Shown in pieces: positions 44,701 through 55,869 of a DNA stretch of 64,000 bases. How positions within the stretch are numbered: position 1 is the stretch's first letter; the number at the start of each line of letters is the position of its first letter. Made by a program: the position numbers and the translations under genes. The notes below the pieces were generated by a model that was given only the letters and a program-made list of their open reading frames with translations, ran no database searches and was not told the DNA's origin. The DNA is from Cystobasidiopsis lactophilus (lineage: Eukaryota; Basidiomycota; Agaricostilbomycetes; Agaricostilbales; Chionosphaeraceae), in NCBI GenBank assembly GCA_001599975.1, contig BCIO01000003.1, forward strand, positions 2,288,677 to 2,352,676, read 5' to 3'.

Positions 44701-46358
44701 TGCTAAGCCTGCTCACAGTTGTGTCGAATGCGGTCAAGCATACCAAGGAAGGCCGTGTCACGGTCGAGTGGGGCAAGGATGAGCTAGCCGAACCACGCCC
44801 GCCGCTTGATGCCCGCCATGTCGTTCGCTTTGCCGTGACAGACACAGGGTTTGTCTTCTCTTTTGCATCAGTCGATTGCTTCTGACAGGTGTCTGTACAG
44901 GTCTGGCATGACCAGTGCGACACTAGACAACCTGTTTCGCGAGTTTGAACAGGTGGAGACCTTCGAGAGCGACTCAGGCCATGGTGTGACGACCAAACAG
45001 CAAAACCCTAAAGCTCTCGGCCTCGGCCTCGCTGTCGTTGCTAGGATTATTCGGACCATGGGAGGCCAGCTCCGCGTCGAATCCACCGAAGGCACCGGCT
45101 CCACGTTCACGATCATCATGCCGTTCAAGGTTCCCGAGGAGGAAGGTGGCAGCAGCAAGGGCAAGTTGTCAAGGACTTCAAGTGCCAACAGCATTAACTC
45201 TGGCAGCGCCAAATCCTACCGATCGGGCTCTTCGGGTCACCGCTCCGAGCTGGAATCTTTGGTGGATGCCATCACTAACGACCAATCCAAGGAAAATGCC
45301 TACTCGATTACCGAGATTGAAGATGCACCCTCCACCGCCGCTCCGTCTTTGGATGGCACGCCGGGCAATGTAACTCCGGCAAGTCCAGGCGCGGTCGGGC
45401 TAGCTGGGTCAGGAGTGCCGCTGCGACCTGTGCGACTATCCGACGACGACGTGGTGTCTGCTCCTCCTCCTTCCCGGCGCCCGGTTCCAGATCGCTCTCT
45501 GTCAACCGTTGCCCTTTTAAGGGGCTCGACCGCTTTGCCCACGCCACCGGAATCGCCTCTTGTCTCGCCCGGCGCAGGCTCCACCTCTTCTTCGTCTCCC
45601 AACAAGTTTGCCTCCGCCTGGGCGCAGATCCGTTCGACAAGAACAAGCAGCACGGTCTCCAATGACAACGTGGGCGTAAAACCGATGCGCATCTTGGTGG
45701 TTGAAGTGAGTTCGCACCCTCTACATCACATCGATCCGAGCTGAAAAGGCGCTTGCAGGATGATCCAGTATGTCCCGAAAACCAGATTCCGTGGTAGTCT
45801 GCGCTTATCTTCCCATTCCAGATCAATCGCGCCATCCTGCAAAAAAAGTTGGCCAAAGCCGGGCACACTGTGGCGCTAGCCTTTCACGGTCAAGAAGCTG
45901 TCACGCAGATCGAAGAGAATCCCGACGCATTTGACGTTATCCTTATGGATCTTCAGTACGCCCTCATGCTTCTGAGCTGGGCCAAAGTGTGACTTATCAC
46001 CGGCATCTCGTACAGAATGCCAATATGCGACGGCTTGACTGCGACGCGCCGGATTAGAGATTTGGAGAAGAAGAACGCCGGCGCCGACAAAAAGCCCAAT
46101 CGCGTCCCCATCGTCGCCGTATCGGCGTCACTGCGGGAAAAACAGCGCCCCGAGCTATTGGATTGCGGCAGTGCGTTGGACCAGTGTACTCTTTTGACGT
46201 CCTTCGCTGATTTTGGTTTTCTAGTGGACGGCTGGATGCTTAAACCCATCAACTTCGAGCGCATGACGGCCATCCTCGCAGGCGCAATTGATTCCGACGA
46301 ACGAGCAACTGAAAAGTATCGGCAAGGGCATTTCGAGCGTGGCGGTTGGCTGTCTTGA
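41724..46358 (+). CDS. Fungal phytochrome: PAS-GAF-PHY sensor, histidine kinase and receiver
   Basis: A red/far-red photoreceptor and hybrid two-component kinase. A Ser/Pro-rich N-terminus (ATG 41724) is followed by QRCEDE and, after an intron, PIHIPGAVQAWGVL. The Cys just before this motif is the bilin attachment site in fungal and bacterial phytochromes. The GAF domain has FPASDIPAQAR and MSPIHIKYLANMGV; the PHY region carries GLISCHSYG. The kinase has SNASHEVRTPLNAIVNYLE (phosphorylated His), an N box in SNAVKHTKEG and a G box in ALGLGLAVVARIIRTMGG. A Ser-rich linker leads to a receiver, MRILVVE-DDP-INRAILQKK, with the phospho-Asp in VILMDLQMPICDG and the Lys in WMLKPINFERM. The acidic pair comes from a 9-nt exon (45759-45767). 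About nine introns. All catalytic residues are present, so it looks functional. Confidence 0.96.
45759..45767 (+). other. 9-nt micro-exon encoding the receiver acidic pair (D-D-P)
   Basis: GATGATCCA between GCTTGCAG and GTATGT. It joins LVVE to INRAILQ. The two Asp are the Mg2+-binding acidic residues of the receiver domain. The length is a multiple of three and both flanking introns are phase 0, so skipping would keep the frame but remove the acidic pair. Confidence 0.8.
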
Positions 46359-46655
46359 GGTCTTTTGGTTTGCCTTCTGTTTGTGGGCCGTTTTGGTGGC
46401 ATTTGGCAACGTAATTATAACATGTACCCTGCAACATACACGCATTTTGCATTGAATGTAGAGAAACCTTCGAAGAGTCGCTGAATTGCAAGTGGCAAGC
46501 GGAATTAGAAAGACGAAAGTGGACCCAAACCAAACTCCACCCGGAGCGCAACGCCAACACCGCAAGCAAGGTTAGGCATATTGGACCTCGTCCGCGTAGA
46601 ACGACTCGTCACGTCGCTTCTCATTATCTTCCAGCGCAAATCTGTGTAGCCAAGC

Positions 46656-48294
46656 TTAGCAACATTCTTTGAAGGACTGTGAGGAGACAACGCACGGATT
46701 GCGGCCGAAGGCGAACGCAGGTTTCTCGCCCGACCCTTTGCCGCTGCTGTCACCGTTGCCGCTGCGGTCGCTGAGCCCATACGAGTTAGTGATCTGGCTT
46801 TTGGTAAAGTTGACGACGTCCGGTGCGCGCAAATTGAGGCAAAGTCGCTGAATCATGACACTGGCGAACGCCACCGAGAAGGGGCCGCTGAATTTGGATG
46901 TGTTGAGCCTGCATTGGAGCTCGGGTGAAGATTGAAACCTACTGCAAAGCTTTGATATCTGCGTCGGAGCGGAACCAGACGACGTTCAAAACGTTGAATG
47001 AGAAAATAGACACGAAGTAACTGCAACCGACGATCTCTTCAATTAGACAAGTCGCTAATTGACTACATTGGGCAGTGGCCCGTGAGATCTCACAATGCTC
47101 CGTCTCTGGCCATGATCTTCAAGAATGGAAGAGAGCCGCCTGAATGGCAGTCAGCTAGGAATTGGGATGACAGGAAATGTTCTCACCTTCTCGCCACAAC
47201 ATCACAATTTTGACCATTGTAAGGAAGACAACAGCACTATCGAAGATTAGCTGCTCGTGGATTTAGAACTGAGCCATGATCCAAGGTGTAGTGGAACTCG
47301 CAGGGCTCAGCCAATAAATCCAATCTGGAATGTCTCGATGAGCACAGACTGAGTGTGAAGGCCACAGAAGCTCGTACAAGAATGCTCATTGGATGCAACT
47401 GGAGCATCAACGCAGCCCCATACATAGGGCGGCAAGGCAAGAAAAGTGTTTGGGCTGCGGTGTTCGAGACCACTCGGGTTGGCTGTGAAATTCAGCCCGT
47501 CAAAAGACACCTACTGGATAGCCCACGCCTGCATGATGATTCCAGCAACCGAAATACTCGTGAGGAGGGCGGCAACCCATTTGGCCTGTTCCCAGATGGC
47601 GAAAACTCTTGCGCCAGCCAGAAATTGGATCGCCAGCAGCAAAGGGATGCCCAAGCACGGCTCCAGAAAGTGGGCCTGTTTGCATTTCGCCGGGCTCCAA
47701 TAGTTCCAGAAAAGCAGCATGTCTAGAGTCCGGTCTCAACGAGCGCACACCGCGTCTAAAGGAGAACTGACACATGAACATGGTAAAGATCGTCCAGTAG
47801 CGCAGGAACAAAAACACAACGGCTGAGAGAGGGTGCCATGTGAGCTGAATGCCTCGCAAAGTTGAATAAGAGCCAAGGCGCACAGACTGCAGACTTTTTC
47901 TTTGCCCAAAAGCGCTCCCACTCCATCCGAAAGGTGGCCAAGTAGTCCCAACCGACTAATGCCATCGCACATGTCAAGTAAACCTGAGCCAGCGAGTGAG
48001 TTGGGTGCCGCTCGGGGACCGCGGAACGTCTGCTCACCTTGGCTCTGCAAACAGAAGCTGTCAGATGTCAGACTGGCCCGTCAAATGAGCTTTACTTGCC
48101 CATAGAGCAATGTGTTGACTAAATCACGCTCAGATGCGAAGACTGGACAAGAAGGCAAAGCGCGAACCGTGAATGATCCCTTCAAACTGACTAGAGAATC
48201 CAGCAACAGCCTGGCCCGCGGCTGCAGAAGCGATAGCAGCGATCGCCGGGTCAGTTATCGTCGGAGGCGGCGGAAGCTGAGGAGCCGCTGCCAT
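46656..48294 (-). CDS. Seven-helix membrane protein, DUF6533 type
   Basis: A basidiomycete family of unknown function. The start at 48294 opens a clean first exon (MAAAPQLPPPPTITDPAIAA). After short exons comes the DUF6533 core: VYLTCAMALVGWDYLATF and MEWERFWAKKKSA, joined by an intron (GTCTGT to CATTCAG) to LTWHPLSAVVFLFLRYWTIF. The next helix exons follow: YWSPAKCKQAHFLEPCL, IPLLLAIQFLAGARVFAIW and ISVAGIIMQAWAIQ, then weaker helices to 46900. The C-terminal tail starts VAFASVMIQRLCLNLRAP and is Ser/Gly-rich, stopping at 46656. The gene is cut by about eight introns and I cannot fix every exon between 46900 and 47500. Its ligand or partner is unknown. Confidence 0.68.
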
Positions 48295-48945
48295 CTTTGA
48301 CAACAATCGGGGCTTTGGAGTTGCAGGTGAAACGCGTCTGCTTTAGCTCGAGGATCAGCGGCGCTTGCAGTTGTCCAGTCGGCGGCTGCTCGGCCACTCG
48401 GCTCTCTGACGCTCGTACTAGCAAAGACTGAGATCAAGTGGTGGACAGGGAGCAAGGAGACAGCAGGAAGCTTCGAAATTCGGGGTCTCCTCTGGTTTCC
48501 GACCCAAAAGGCTCGAAGGTCTCCGTGTTACAGGAGGCAAGCTTGTGGTCCTTCCAGAGATGTACAGAAGAGCAGGCAGCATCATCCAGAGATGAAGTAT
48601 ATTGGCAACGATAGGATGACGGTTGAGACAAGTTGAGCGCACAAAGCACGGCAGCCAGCACGTCGAAGCAACCTGAATTCGTGAGAGAGCTTTTTTCGGA
48701 GCATGATCGCGCCAGGCAGTACAGATAGACAGCAAACTGGCCAGGTCAAGAACAACAAAATTTAAAGGTATTGGAGGCGATCGAAATTCGGCAGCCGGGC
48801 GGCGGTGGCAAAGTCTTGGAGACGCTCAAAGTCAAGGGAGGTCAGGCTACAAAGAGGATAGTCTGAAGGAGTTGCAATGAATGTATTAATTCGTATTCGA
48901 CATCAGGTTACAAACGCGGACTTTTGAACGACACGACCTCCCGAA
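48295..48945. promoter_or_regulatory. Promoter region of the DUF6533-type gene and 3' flank of C2H2 gene
   Basis: 651 bp. Minus-strand open frames between 48418 and 48735 are Cys/Leu-rich and overlap in two frames, with no family features, so I do not call them. Confidence 0.4.
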
Positions 48946-50470
48946 TTACATCGCCTGCCGAATCAACTCATATTCCGCTTGAAGATCTTGGGGGCTCATA
49001 GCGGGAAGAGCGTAGGCGTAAGAGCCTCGTCGCTCTTCGTGGCCGGAAAAGGCGGTCCACATTGGATCGCGAGAAATGGACGCCGACCGAAGGTGGTGGG
49101 ACGAGCTGTGCCGGCTCGGGGTCACAGGAGAGGCAAGAGAGAAGAATGACGGCCATGTTGGGGATGGGGCTTGCAGCTCGAAAGTAGACAGCGGCGAAGG
49201 AGGGCCATTGTCGGCGCGCTCGAAGCGGTCGATGGACAGTGGCTTTGGCGCCATGAAAGGGTCGCGCTCCACAATTCTGGGCAGCTGCTCGGATGGAAGA
49301 GGTGTAGGGAAAGCGTCCATGTTGCTCGACACTAAGCGGAGGGGCGGAATGTAGACCGGCCAGCGGTGCTCAGAGGGTGCCGGAGTCGCATACGAGTCGC
49401 TGGGCAGGTAAGAGTCGGTGGAGCCGAGGGAAGCGTGAGAAAGCTGAGGGCTGAGGAGGTCGGATTGGCGCGAGGGAGAGGAAGTGTGCGAGCGAGGTGG
49501 CCTGTAAGACTGGTAGTAGGTGTCCAGGCTCTCGACCTTAGCGCGGACTGGGAAGACAGGGTGGCTGGAGCTCCGTCGATCCAACATGGAGCGAGGGACC
49601 TTTCTGGTACTGTAAGGCTCGCTGGTCGGAACGGTGAGGTAATTGCCGTCGCCCTGAAGGCTGATGCCAAGGCCGATCGGAGTGGCGCTCGGTAACAAAG
49701 GACTGGGGCTTGCTTCAGGGGTGGCGTAGAGCGCGTTGATGGACTCCTCATCATCGGAGTAAGGTGTCGATTTGGAAGTACCGGTGGTAGAAGGATCCGG
49801 AGAAGGATAGGCGTGGTGGCGTTTGACATGCTTTGTGAGCGTGATTTTCCTGAAGCTCCGTCTGTCAGTTTCGCGCACTGTACTAAAGACAAAACCGAAC
49901 AGACAACATACCGACAGAAGGTTTTGAGGCAACCAGGGGAATCGCATTGGTAAGGGCGTGCGCCAGTGCTGAAGATGGGGAACATCAGCTCGGACCCAAG
50001 CAATACGACATGGAAGCAACCAACTGAACACGCCTGTGTCTAGCCAAAGAGCTCGAATCGCCAAAGGCCTTGTCGCAGCTCACGTAAGGGCACTTGTGAG
50101 GCCGCTCGCCCGTACTGTTCCAGTTCGAGGTCAGCTGGCTGAAATCTGACGAGCACAATCAATGAGAAGCGCACTGGACACGGCGATGCACCGTCAAGGC
50201 GCTGCGCTGAATGAAGGATTTGCCGCAACCGCGCCAGTCGCACGAGTATGGCCTGCGCCCCCGAACAATGAAAATAAGCTTCGATCGCTCTCGCACAATG
50301 AAAGAGTTTAGAGCACCGCACCTTTCGTTGGCGTGGATACGCATGTGGCGAACGAGATCCGAGTTGCGGCTGAAGGCCTTCTCGCACTCGGGCTCGTCGC
50401 ACACAAAGCGGCGGGAGCCAAACTTCTGGCCGTCGATGTTGTCACCGTGGACGAGTTCCAAGATGTCCAT
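48946..50470 (-). CDS. C2H2 zinc-finger transcription factor with four fingers
   Basis: Four tandem fingers sit at the N-terminus, just after [11 protein letters not shown] (ATG 50470). Finger 1 is [21 protein letters not shown]. Finger 2 is [21 protein letters not shown]. Finger 3 is [20 protein letters not shown]. Finger 4 is [14 protein letters not shown], joined by an intron to [12 protein letters not shown]. Linkers of the TGERPH and SGARPY type mark sequence-specific DNA binding. Each finger is on its own exon or split at an intron (about 50274-50324, 50121-50163, 49983-50035 and 49851-49912). The remaining 290 residues are Ser/Pro-rich, with an acidic spot ([19 protein letters not shown]), and end EYELIRQAM. 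Similar fungal proteins regulate stress or development; no orthologue is assigned. Confidence 0.88.
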
Positions 50471-51340
50471 GGTTGATGAAGGGTATGAAAATGAGGTTGC
50501 TAGATATCGACGATGGTGGTGGCAAGCAAAAGAAGTGTGGCGAGAGAAGGAAGCGGTGGACCTTCCCAAGAGGTGGAAGAGGCAGTGAGAGGAGTGGAAA
50601 ATTGAGCGAGCGTAAGTAGCGGCGGGTCTTGCGAGCAGGTTCCCACGCCGAGAACAATAAAAAACGAGAGAAAGGCTGTTCTTCGAACCAGCGAAGAAGG
50701 ATCGTCAGGCAAGGGGTAAAGAGATCGTGAGCGGCTGGCTTTGACGGAAACACTAAGATAGCAGCGAGAGGTCGTGGGCCACGAGGCGAATAGGGTGGTG
50801 GGTGCGGACGAACGAGTTGCGAGGGTGTGGCGAATTGGGCACTAAAAAGTTGGGCGGATGGCGGACCGAGCACAATCGCGCCTCTGGCACCACTTTGTCT
50901 TATGGTCTTTGAGAGTTGAGAAAAAAGGCCCGGCACGCTGGCCTGCGCAACAAAGCGAGCCTTGGGAAGAATGGAAGCCGCCGTCCAAAGGGTCCGTGTC
51001 CCAAGTCACGATGGCCTTTGTTTGGCTGCACGAAACCACCACATAGGAAGACAAAAGAGGGGGACAAAGAGACCACAGCAAGGTGTCATGGGTCGCACAC
51101 ACCGAGCAAATCGGCTCAGAACATCCTGCCGCAGAAAGCCTTTTGTCTGCGCTCTTTTTCTGGGCTGCTCGAGCGACAGCGACGCGCGTCATGGCCTTCT
51201 ATCATTCTGAAACGCTTTCACGGCGACTAGTTCAAGGCTGAGGCGGGCAGAGGGGGTCAACTTTCTTTTGTTCGACAAAGGTTTTGAAAAAGGGACAATA
51301 GGCCACTCAAGATGGCATGGCCAATTCGTGGTAGGAGCCG
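50471..51340. promoter_or_regulatory. Long upstream region of the four-finger C2H2 gene
   Basis: 870 bp between the C2H2 start and the IPK1 stop. On the minus strand the first 170 bp are very pyrimidine-rich (CT blocks), as in fungal core promoters and leaders. Open frames here are low in complexity and not supported. Confidence 0.4.
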
Positions 51341-52674
51341 TCATGCATGGCAAGCAGAGAGGTCTTGCGAGGCTAGTGAACTAGAGAAATGGGAGACTAT
51401 GGCCCGGTCCAGCTCCCAGTAATGCTGCAGCTTGCGGACGCTCTTGCGGTCCAAGTCGATGACTTTCACTTGCGGCGCCAACCCCGGATTGAGCTGGACA
51501 AAGATAGAGCAGTCCTTGAAGGAGGCGGAGAGGAGGTAAGCCGTGATGAGCTGGCGGCGGTCCAGGGTGGCAAAAGTGGTGGTGGCGTCAAAGGCGTGGC
51601 AGAGGTTCTCGAACTCTTCGTCTGATGGTTCCACCTCTTCTCGGAAGACATCAGGGTGCATATCCTTGAGGCCTTCGATGCCCAAAGGGTCAAAGCCAGA
51701 TTGAAGTTGAGCCAGCCGGGGAAGCAAGTTCGAACTCGACAGGGCGCTGGCCAGCATTTCCACCAGCGCCTCGTCGACCGAGTCGGTTTGCAACACTTGC
51801 TTGAGGGTGCTTGTCTGTGAATAGCCAAGACTTCTTTAGACCAGCAAGAGGTCTAAAGGGGATCGAAGGGCTCACCTGGCCGGGCTTAATTAAAGAAGCG
51901 GCGACGAAGACCTTGAAGTTATTAAAGCCCTTCCCAGCCTCTTTCCACTCCGTCACCAAAGCCCGCAGAGCCTTCTTCAATCGGCCCTGGTCTGTGGAAA
52001 ACAGGTCGAGCGGGCAATATCGCTCTGACCACCGCGGCTGCCCCGCCGAATCGTCCGAGCTCAGGGTCGGCGTCTGTGCGAGGGAAGCCGCCTTGTAGAC
52101 CCGGTGCATGCACAGTCGGCAGTACTTTGTCTTAAGTGATCTTGACGTTAGATCCGGGATAGATTGGGGTCGGGCTGGAAGGAAGCCCCATTTGGGCTGG
52201 TTGGCCAGGGGCAAGAGAGCGCATTTGAGGACGACTTCTATCTTGTGTTTACAAAAGGTGACAAGTCCTCACCTTGATCTCCACGGACAAGGCATTAGCA
52301 GAGCCAGACACCAGGCTCTCGGCCAAAACAGCGGTGGTTTGGGCCAGGTCGATCTCGTCCTTGGCGTTTCTGGCCACAGCAGCAGGCAGAGCGGCGTAGG
52401 TCCTAGCAAACTCTTGTAGCACATCTTGCCCAATCGGGATTTCCTGCAAGTCGACGGCGGACGAGGAGGGCAGCAGCCTGGCAGTGGCTTTGGCGAACCT
52501 GAGCGAGTCGACGTCCGGCTCGTCCTCTGCGCGCACTGGAGCCGCCGAGTCCCGTTTGCGCTTCCTCAGACGCAGCACCTTGTTCTGCCATTTGGGTTGG
52601 TCGCTCGTGAAAACGGCCGTTGCACCACCCTCGGCCAGAAGAGTCCAATCCTTCGCATTCAGCTGCGCGCCCAT
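51341..52674 (-). CDS. IPK1: Inositol-pentakisphosphate 2-kinase
   Basis: Makes inositol hexakisphosphate (phytate) from InsP5 in the nucleus, a cofactor for mRNA export. The start at 52674 gives MGAQLNAKDWTLLAEGGATA with the nucleotide-binding start. The basic KVLRLRKRKR follows. The conserved motif SVEIK-PKWGFLP is split by an intron (about 52214-52276). Next come the zinc-site-like KTKYCRLCMHRVYK, then RYCPLDLFS and FNNFKVFVAA. The last exon has VKVIDLDRKSVRKLQHYWEL, the catalytic and metal-binding motif of IPK1. Two introns join in phase. Head-to-head with IES2, 104 bp apart. Confidence 0.93.
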
Positions 52675-52778
52675 TTGCTGTTGGTCGAGCTCAGCCAACA
52701 GGCCTTGCGCGGTTCCAACCTTGCTTCTGGCAGTCGAGCGCAGTCGGTGCTGTCAAGAGCGCAAACAGACAAGAAGCA
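52675..52778. promoter_or_regulatory. 104-bp bidirectional promoter, IPK1 and IES2
   Basis: Only 104 bp separate the two divergent start codons. No TATA box is visible. The two genes must share core promoter sequence. Confidence 0.55.
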
Positions 52779-53952
52779 ATGGTCAAGCGGAGGATCGCCC
52801 CCTCGTCGGACGAGGAGGACGAAGTGGACGAGCTCGAGCTGCAGTCGGAGGACAGCGCGGAGCTGCCGGACGCTGATGGCGCCTTCTCAGTGGACGAAGA
52901 AGAAGAGGACGAGCTGGCGAGCGAGGAGGACGACTACAGAGACTCGCCCGCGCTGCCCACCACGCCGGCCTCTGGCATCAAGCTCAAGTTCAAGGTCGGC
53001 AGCGCCCCCTCTCAGCAGCCTTCCCTCTCGCCAGAGGACAGCTACTCGGCCGCCTCAGGTTCACGAGCCAAGCGGACCATCAAGGTGCCAGCGGCATCGG
53101 CCAGAGCGCAGGCGGCCACCTCGCAATCTGGCTCCCCTGCGCCTGGCTCCGTTGTGGGCGGCAGCAGTCGCCGGACCAAGCGCAAGCGTGCAGAAGACGA
53201 TTTTGGAGGAGGTGAGCTCAAGCAGCACTGCTCTCTCTCTCTCGCCGCACACGAGACTCATGCTTGCCTTGGTGCATAACAGACGAGGATGAGGAGGACC
53301 AGTTCGATTCAGAGGCTTCTGAGGGCTCGTCTTTCAACTTGGCCAGAATGACAGCGCGGCAGAGGGCCAGGGAGCTCGGGCCTGACGGAGGAGATGCCCT
53401 CGTTTCCCTGCCGATGGGTGAGCCCGCCCTTTCTCCTTGTCCCCCCGATTGCTAATGTACATTGCCATTGCAGAGGTCGCTGGAAAGAAGAAGAAAGTGC
53501 TCACGGAGGCCGAGCTGGCGTTGAAGAAGTCGGAGGACAACCGAAAGCGGAAAGCACAAGTCGACAAGAAGCTCGAGGACGAGGTGCGTCGACGCTTCAC
53601 TCTATTACTTTCGTCTAATGAGTATGGCGTTCTTGCACAGAAACAAGAAACGATCAACCGACTGCTCAAGAAGCAAGTGGGCCGAGGGGGCGGCCGAGGG
53701 TCTAAAGCCGCCACCGCCGACGACACGCCCGGCACCAATACGCCTCTCAGCAAAGCCACACCAGCACCACCCGCGATACCCGTTATGTACCGTTACATCT
53801 CCAGCATCAAGTCCGGCGAATACCTCTCCTCCTACTCGGCGCCGTTGGGCAAAGAGTTCATCACCGTCCTGCCTTCCACCCACACCACCCAAGCCGCCGC
53901 GCCCAAATACCCCGGCCCTCGACCGCCTCCTCTGACACGGAAATTGCGATGA
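52779..53952 (+). CDS. IES2: INO80 chromatin-remodelling complex subunit IES2 (PAPA-1 domain)
   Basis: A nuclear subunit that activates the INO80 ATPase. From the ATG at 52779 (MVKRRIAPSSDEEDEVDELE) a long acidic region alternates with basic Ser-rich stretches (SRAKRTIKVPAAS, RRTKRKRAEDDFGG). After introns come SSFNLARMTARQRARELG and the PAPA-1 signature: LTEAELALKKSEDNRKRKAQ, DKKLEDE, then KQETINRLLKKQVGRGGGRG. The C-terminal part (MYRYISSIKSGEYLSSYSAP) is probably the domain that touches the ATPase. It ends at 53952. Three introns keep phase. Confidence 0.88.
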
Positions 53953-54258
53953 AAGAGCTTGTACTCATTTTGATGACTGTCGACGACCACGACTGCTTGG
54001 AATTCCAAGACGCCTTGCAAATTCACATGCTTTGTCAGCGCGTCTCGCCTTTAAAGGCTTTCGGTGACTCCTGCTCTCGGTTCCTTCACACTTACGTCTC
54101 CTCTCCCTGCTTTTGTGGGTACCCAGCTGGTTCCTCCTCCCAGTTATACTGAGCGAGGCGTCGACGTCGGTCCATCCAGACCACCAAGCGAAGACGATAA
54201 ATCCACGCACGCACGCACGCGTCTCCTTTCCTGGACAGCATCAGCCAACAGTCTGACC
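53953..54258. promoter_or_regulatory. Promoter region of the cystathionine gamma-lyase-like gene
   Basis: 306 bp containing a short (CACG)n-like run near 54205-54222. No CACGTG (Cbf1-type) site is seen. No coding exon is supported. Confidence 0.4.
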
Positions 54259-55869
54259 ATGACGATCATCGCGAACGGAGCGGCCAAGAAGTCGCACTTC
54301 GACAGCAGCCACATCGACGCTGCCGAACGCAGCTTTGCCACCAGCTTGATTCACGCGGATCACGTCGTGCCTTCGACCTCTGTCATCCCTTCCATCAACC
54401 TCTCTACCACGTTCAGACAACCCGAACCAGGCCAACCGGTCGACTTTGAGTATTCGCGCGCGAACAACGCGAACCGATTGGCGCTGGAGAGCTTGTTGGC
54501 CTCCCTCGAGCTGCCGCGAGATGTGCAAGATCCTGCCTTGATCGGCCCTTACTCGCCTTCCCATTTGCCTCCTGCGCTGGCCTTCAGCTCTGGGAGCGCC
54601 ACCACGTCCATCATCATCCAAGCTCTCGTCGGTCAGGGCGGGCACATCGTCTCCATTTCGGATGTTTGTGAGCTTAATTTCCTCCTGTGCCCCTCCCAGT
54701 TCAAATGCTAAGTTGGAGATTCGTGTCGCGCGTAGATGGAGGCACATATCGTTACATCAAGAGGGTGGCGTCAGCTTACTCGGTCGAAGCAAGTTTTCTC
54801 GATTTGTCACCCAACGAGGACCCCAACCATGCGCAAGAGGCGATCGACGCGCGCCTGGAGGCGGCTTTCAAGCCCAGCACCCGCCTGGTCTGGCTTGAAT
54901 CACCTACGAACCCCACACTGCGGCTGGTAGACATCAGAAGAGTCGTCGAGATCGCTCATGCGAAGGGAGCTCTCGTTGTGGTTGACAACACCTTTGCGTC
55001 ACCTTTCTACCAGCGACCTTTGGCTTTGGGCGCTGATATTGTTGTCCACTCTCTGTGAGCTTCCTTCGATAGCTTCTTTGGGGTTCCGAGGGACTGACAA
55101 TCGGATGCAGGACGAAATACTTCAATGGCCACTCGGACGTGGTCGGCGGCGCCCTGATCACGAACAAGCTGGACGCCCTAGAGTCTTTGCGCTTTCACCA
55201 GAACGCTGTCGGTGCGATCCCGTCGCCGTTTGATTGCTGGCTTGCCGTGCGTGGCGCCAGGACGCTTGAACTGCGGATGCAACGCCACGGCCTGACCGCT
55301 CTCAAGCTCGCCCGCTTCCTAGACACCGAAGCTCGGCAGCTTGGATACGTCAGCGAAGTCCTGTATCCCGGCCTCGAGTCGTCGCCGCTCTCGAACCGCC
55401 AGCTGGTGTGGGATCAACTTTCGCCGGAAGCGCTGGCTTGGGTCTCGGAGGCCGGCTTCACACCGGAGACTGGGTTTCCTTTCTCTGGGATGCTCAGCTT
55501 CAGGATCGTCGAAGACCGAAGCGAAGAGGTGACGGCCGATCGATTTCTGAGTGCCCTCAAAGTCTTTTCGCTGGCCGAGAGTTTGGGAGGCGTCGAGTCT
55601 CTCGCCGAGCTACCTGGCAAGATGTAAGCTGCGTCTTTAGTGCTTTGATTACAGAGGACTGATTGTCGCACAGGACTCACGCCAGTGTCTCGGCTGAAGA
55701 CAGGGCTGTTCTTGGAATTGACAATCAGCTCATCAGGTCAGTCCGTTTTCTATTCTGAGAGCCAAAGCCCAACTCATTTGTTGCAAATAACAGACTCAGC
55801 ATTGGCATAGAGAACGCAGAAGACCTCATCCGGGATCTGGTTCAGGCGTTCAAAGCCGCTTTCGCATGA
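54259..55869 (+). CDS. Cystathionine gamma-lyase-like PLP enzyme (trans-sulfuration)
   Basis: Probably cleaves cystathionine to cysteine, 2-oxobutyrate and ammonia in the cytosol. From the ATG at 54259: AERSFATSLIHADHVVPSTS, TTFRQPEPGQPVDFEYSR with the Tyr and Arg that bind PLP phosphate, AFSSGSATTS, YGGTYRYIKRV (spliced at about 54669-54735), WLESPTNPTLRLVDI, VVVDNTFASPFYQRPLALG and the Schiff-base lysine in VHSLTKYFNGHSDVVGG. Then NAVGAIPSPFDCWLAVRGARTLELRMQ is seen, and the last exons give THASVSAEDRAVLGI and LSIGIENAEDLIRDLV. About 14 extra residues sit between SLLASLE and AFSSG. Gamma-lyase is favoured over gamma-synthase or beta-lyase by the FRQP and SLTKYFNGHSD blocks, but substrate choice is not proven. 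Confidence 0.9.

Noticed and set aside
48418-48735. Two overlapping minus-strand open frames upstream of the DUF6533-type gene
   Set aside because: Cys/Leu-rich in more than one frame with no motif. Probably chance frames in promoter DNA.
54205-54222. Short CACG tandem run before the cystathionine lyase gene
   Set aside because: Only about four units; too short to call a microsatellite or a binding-site array.
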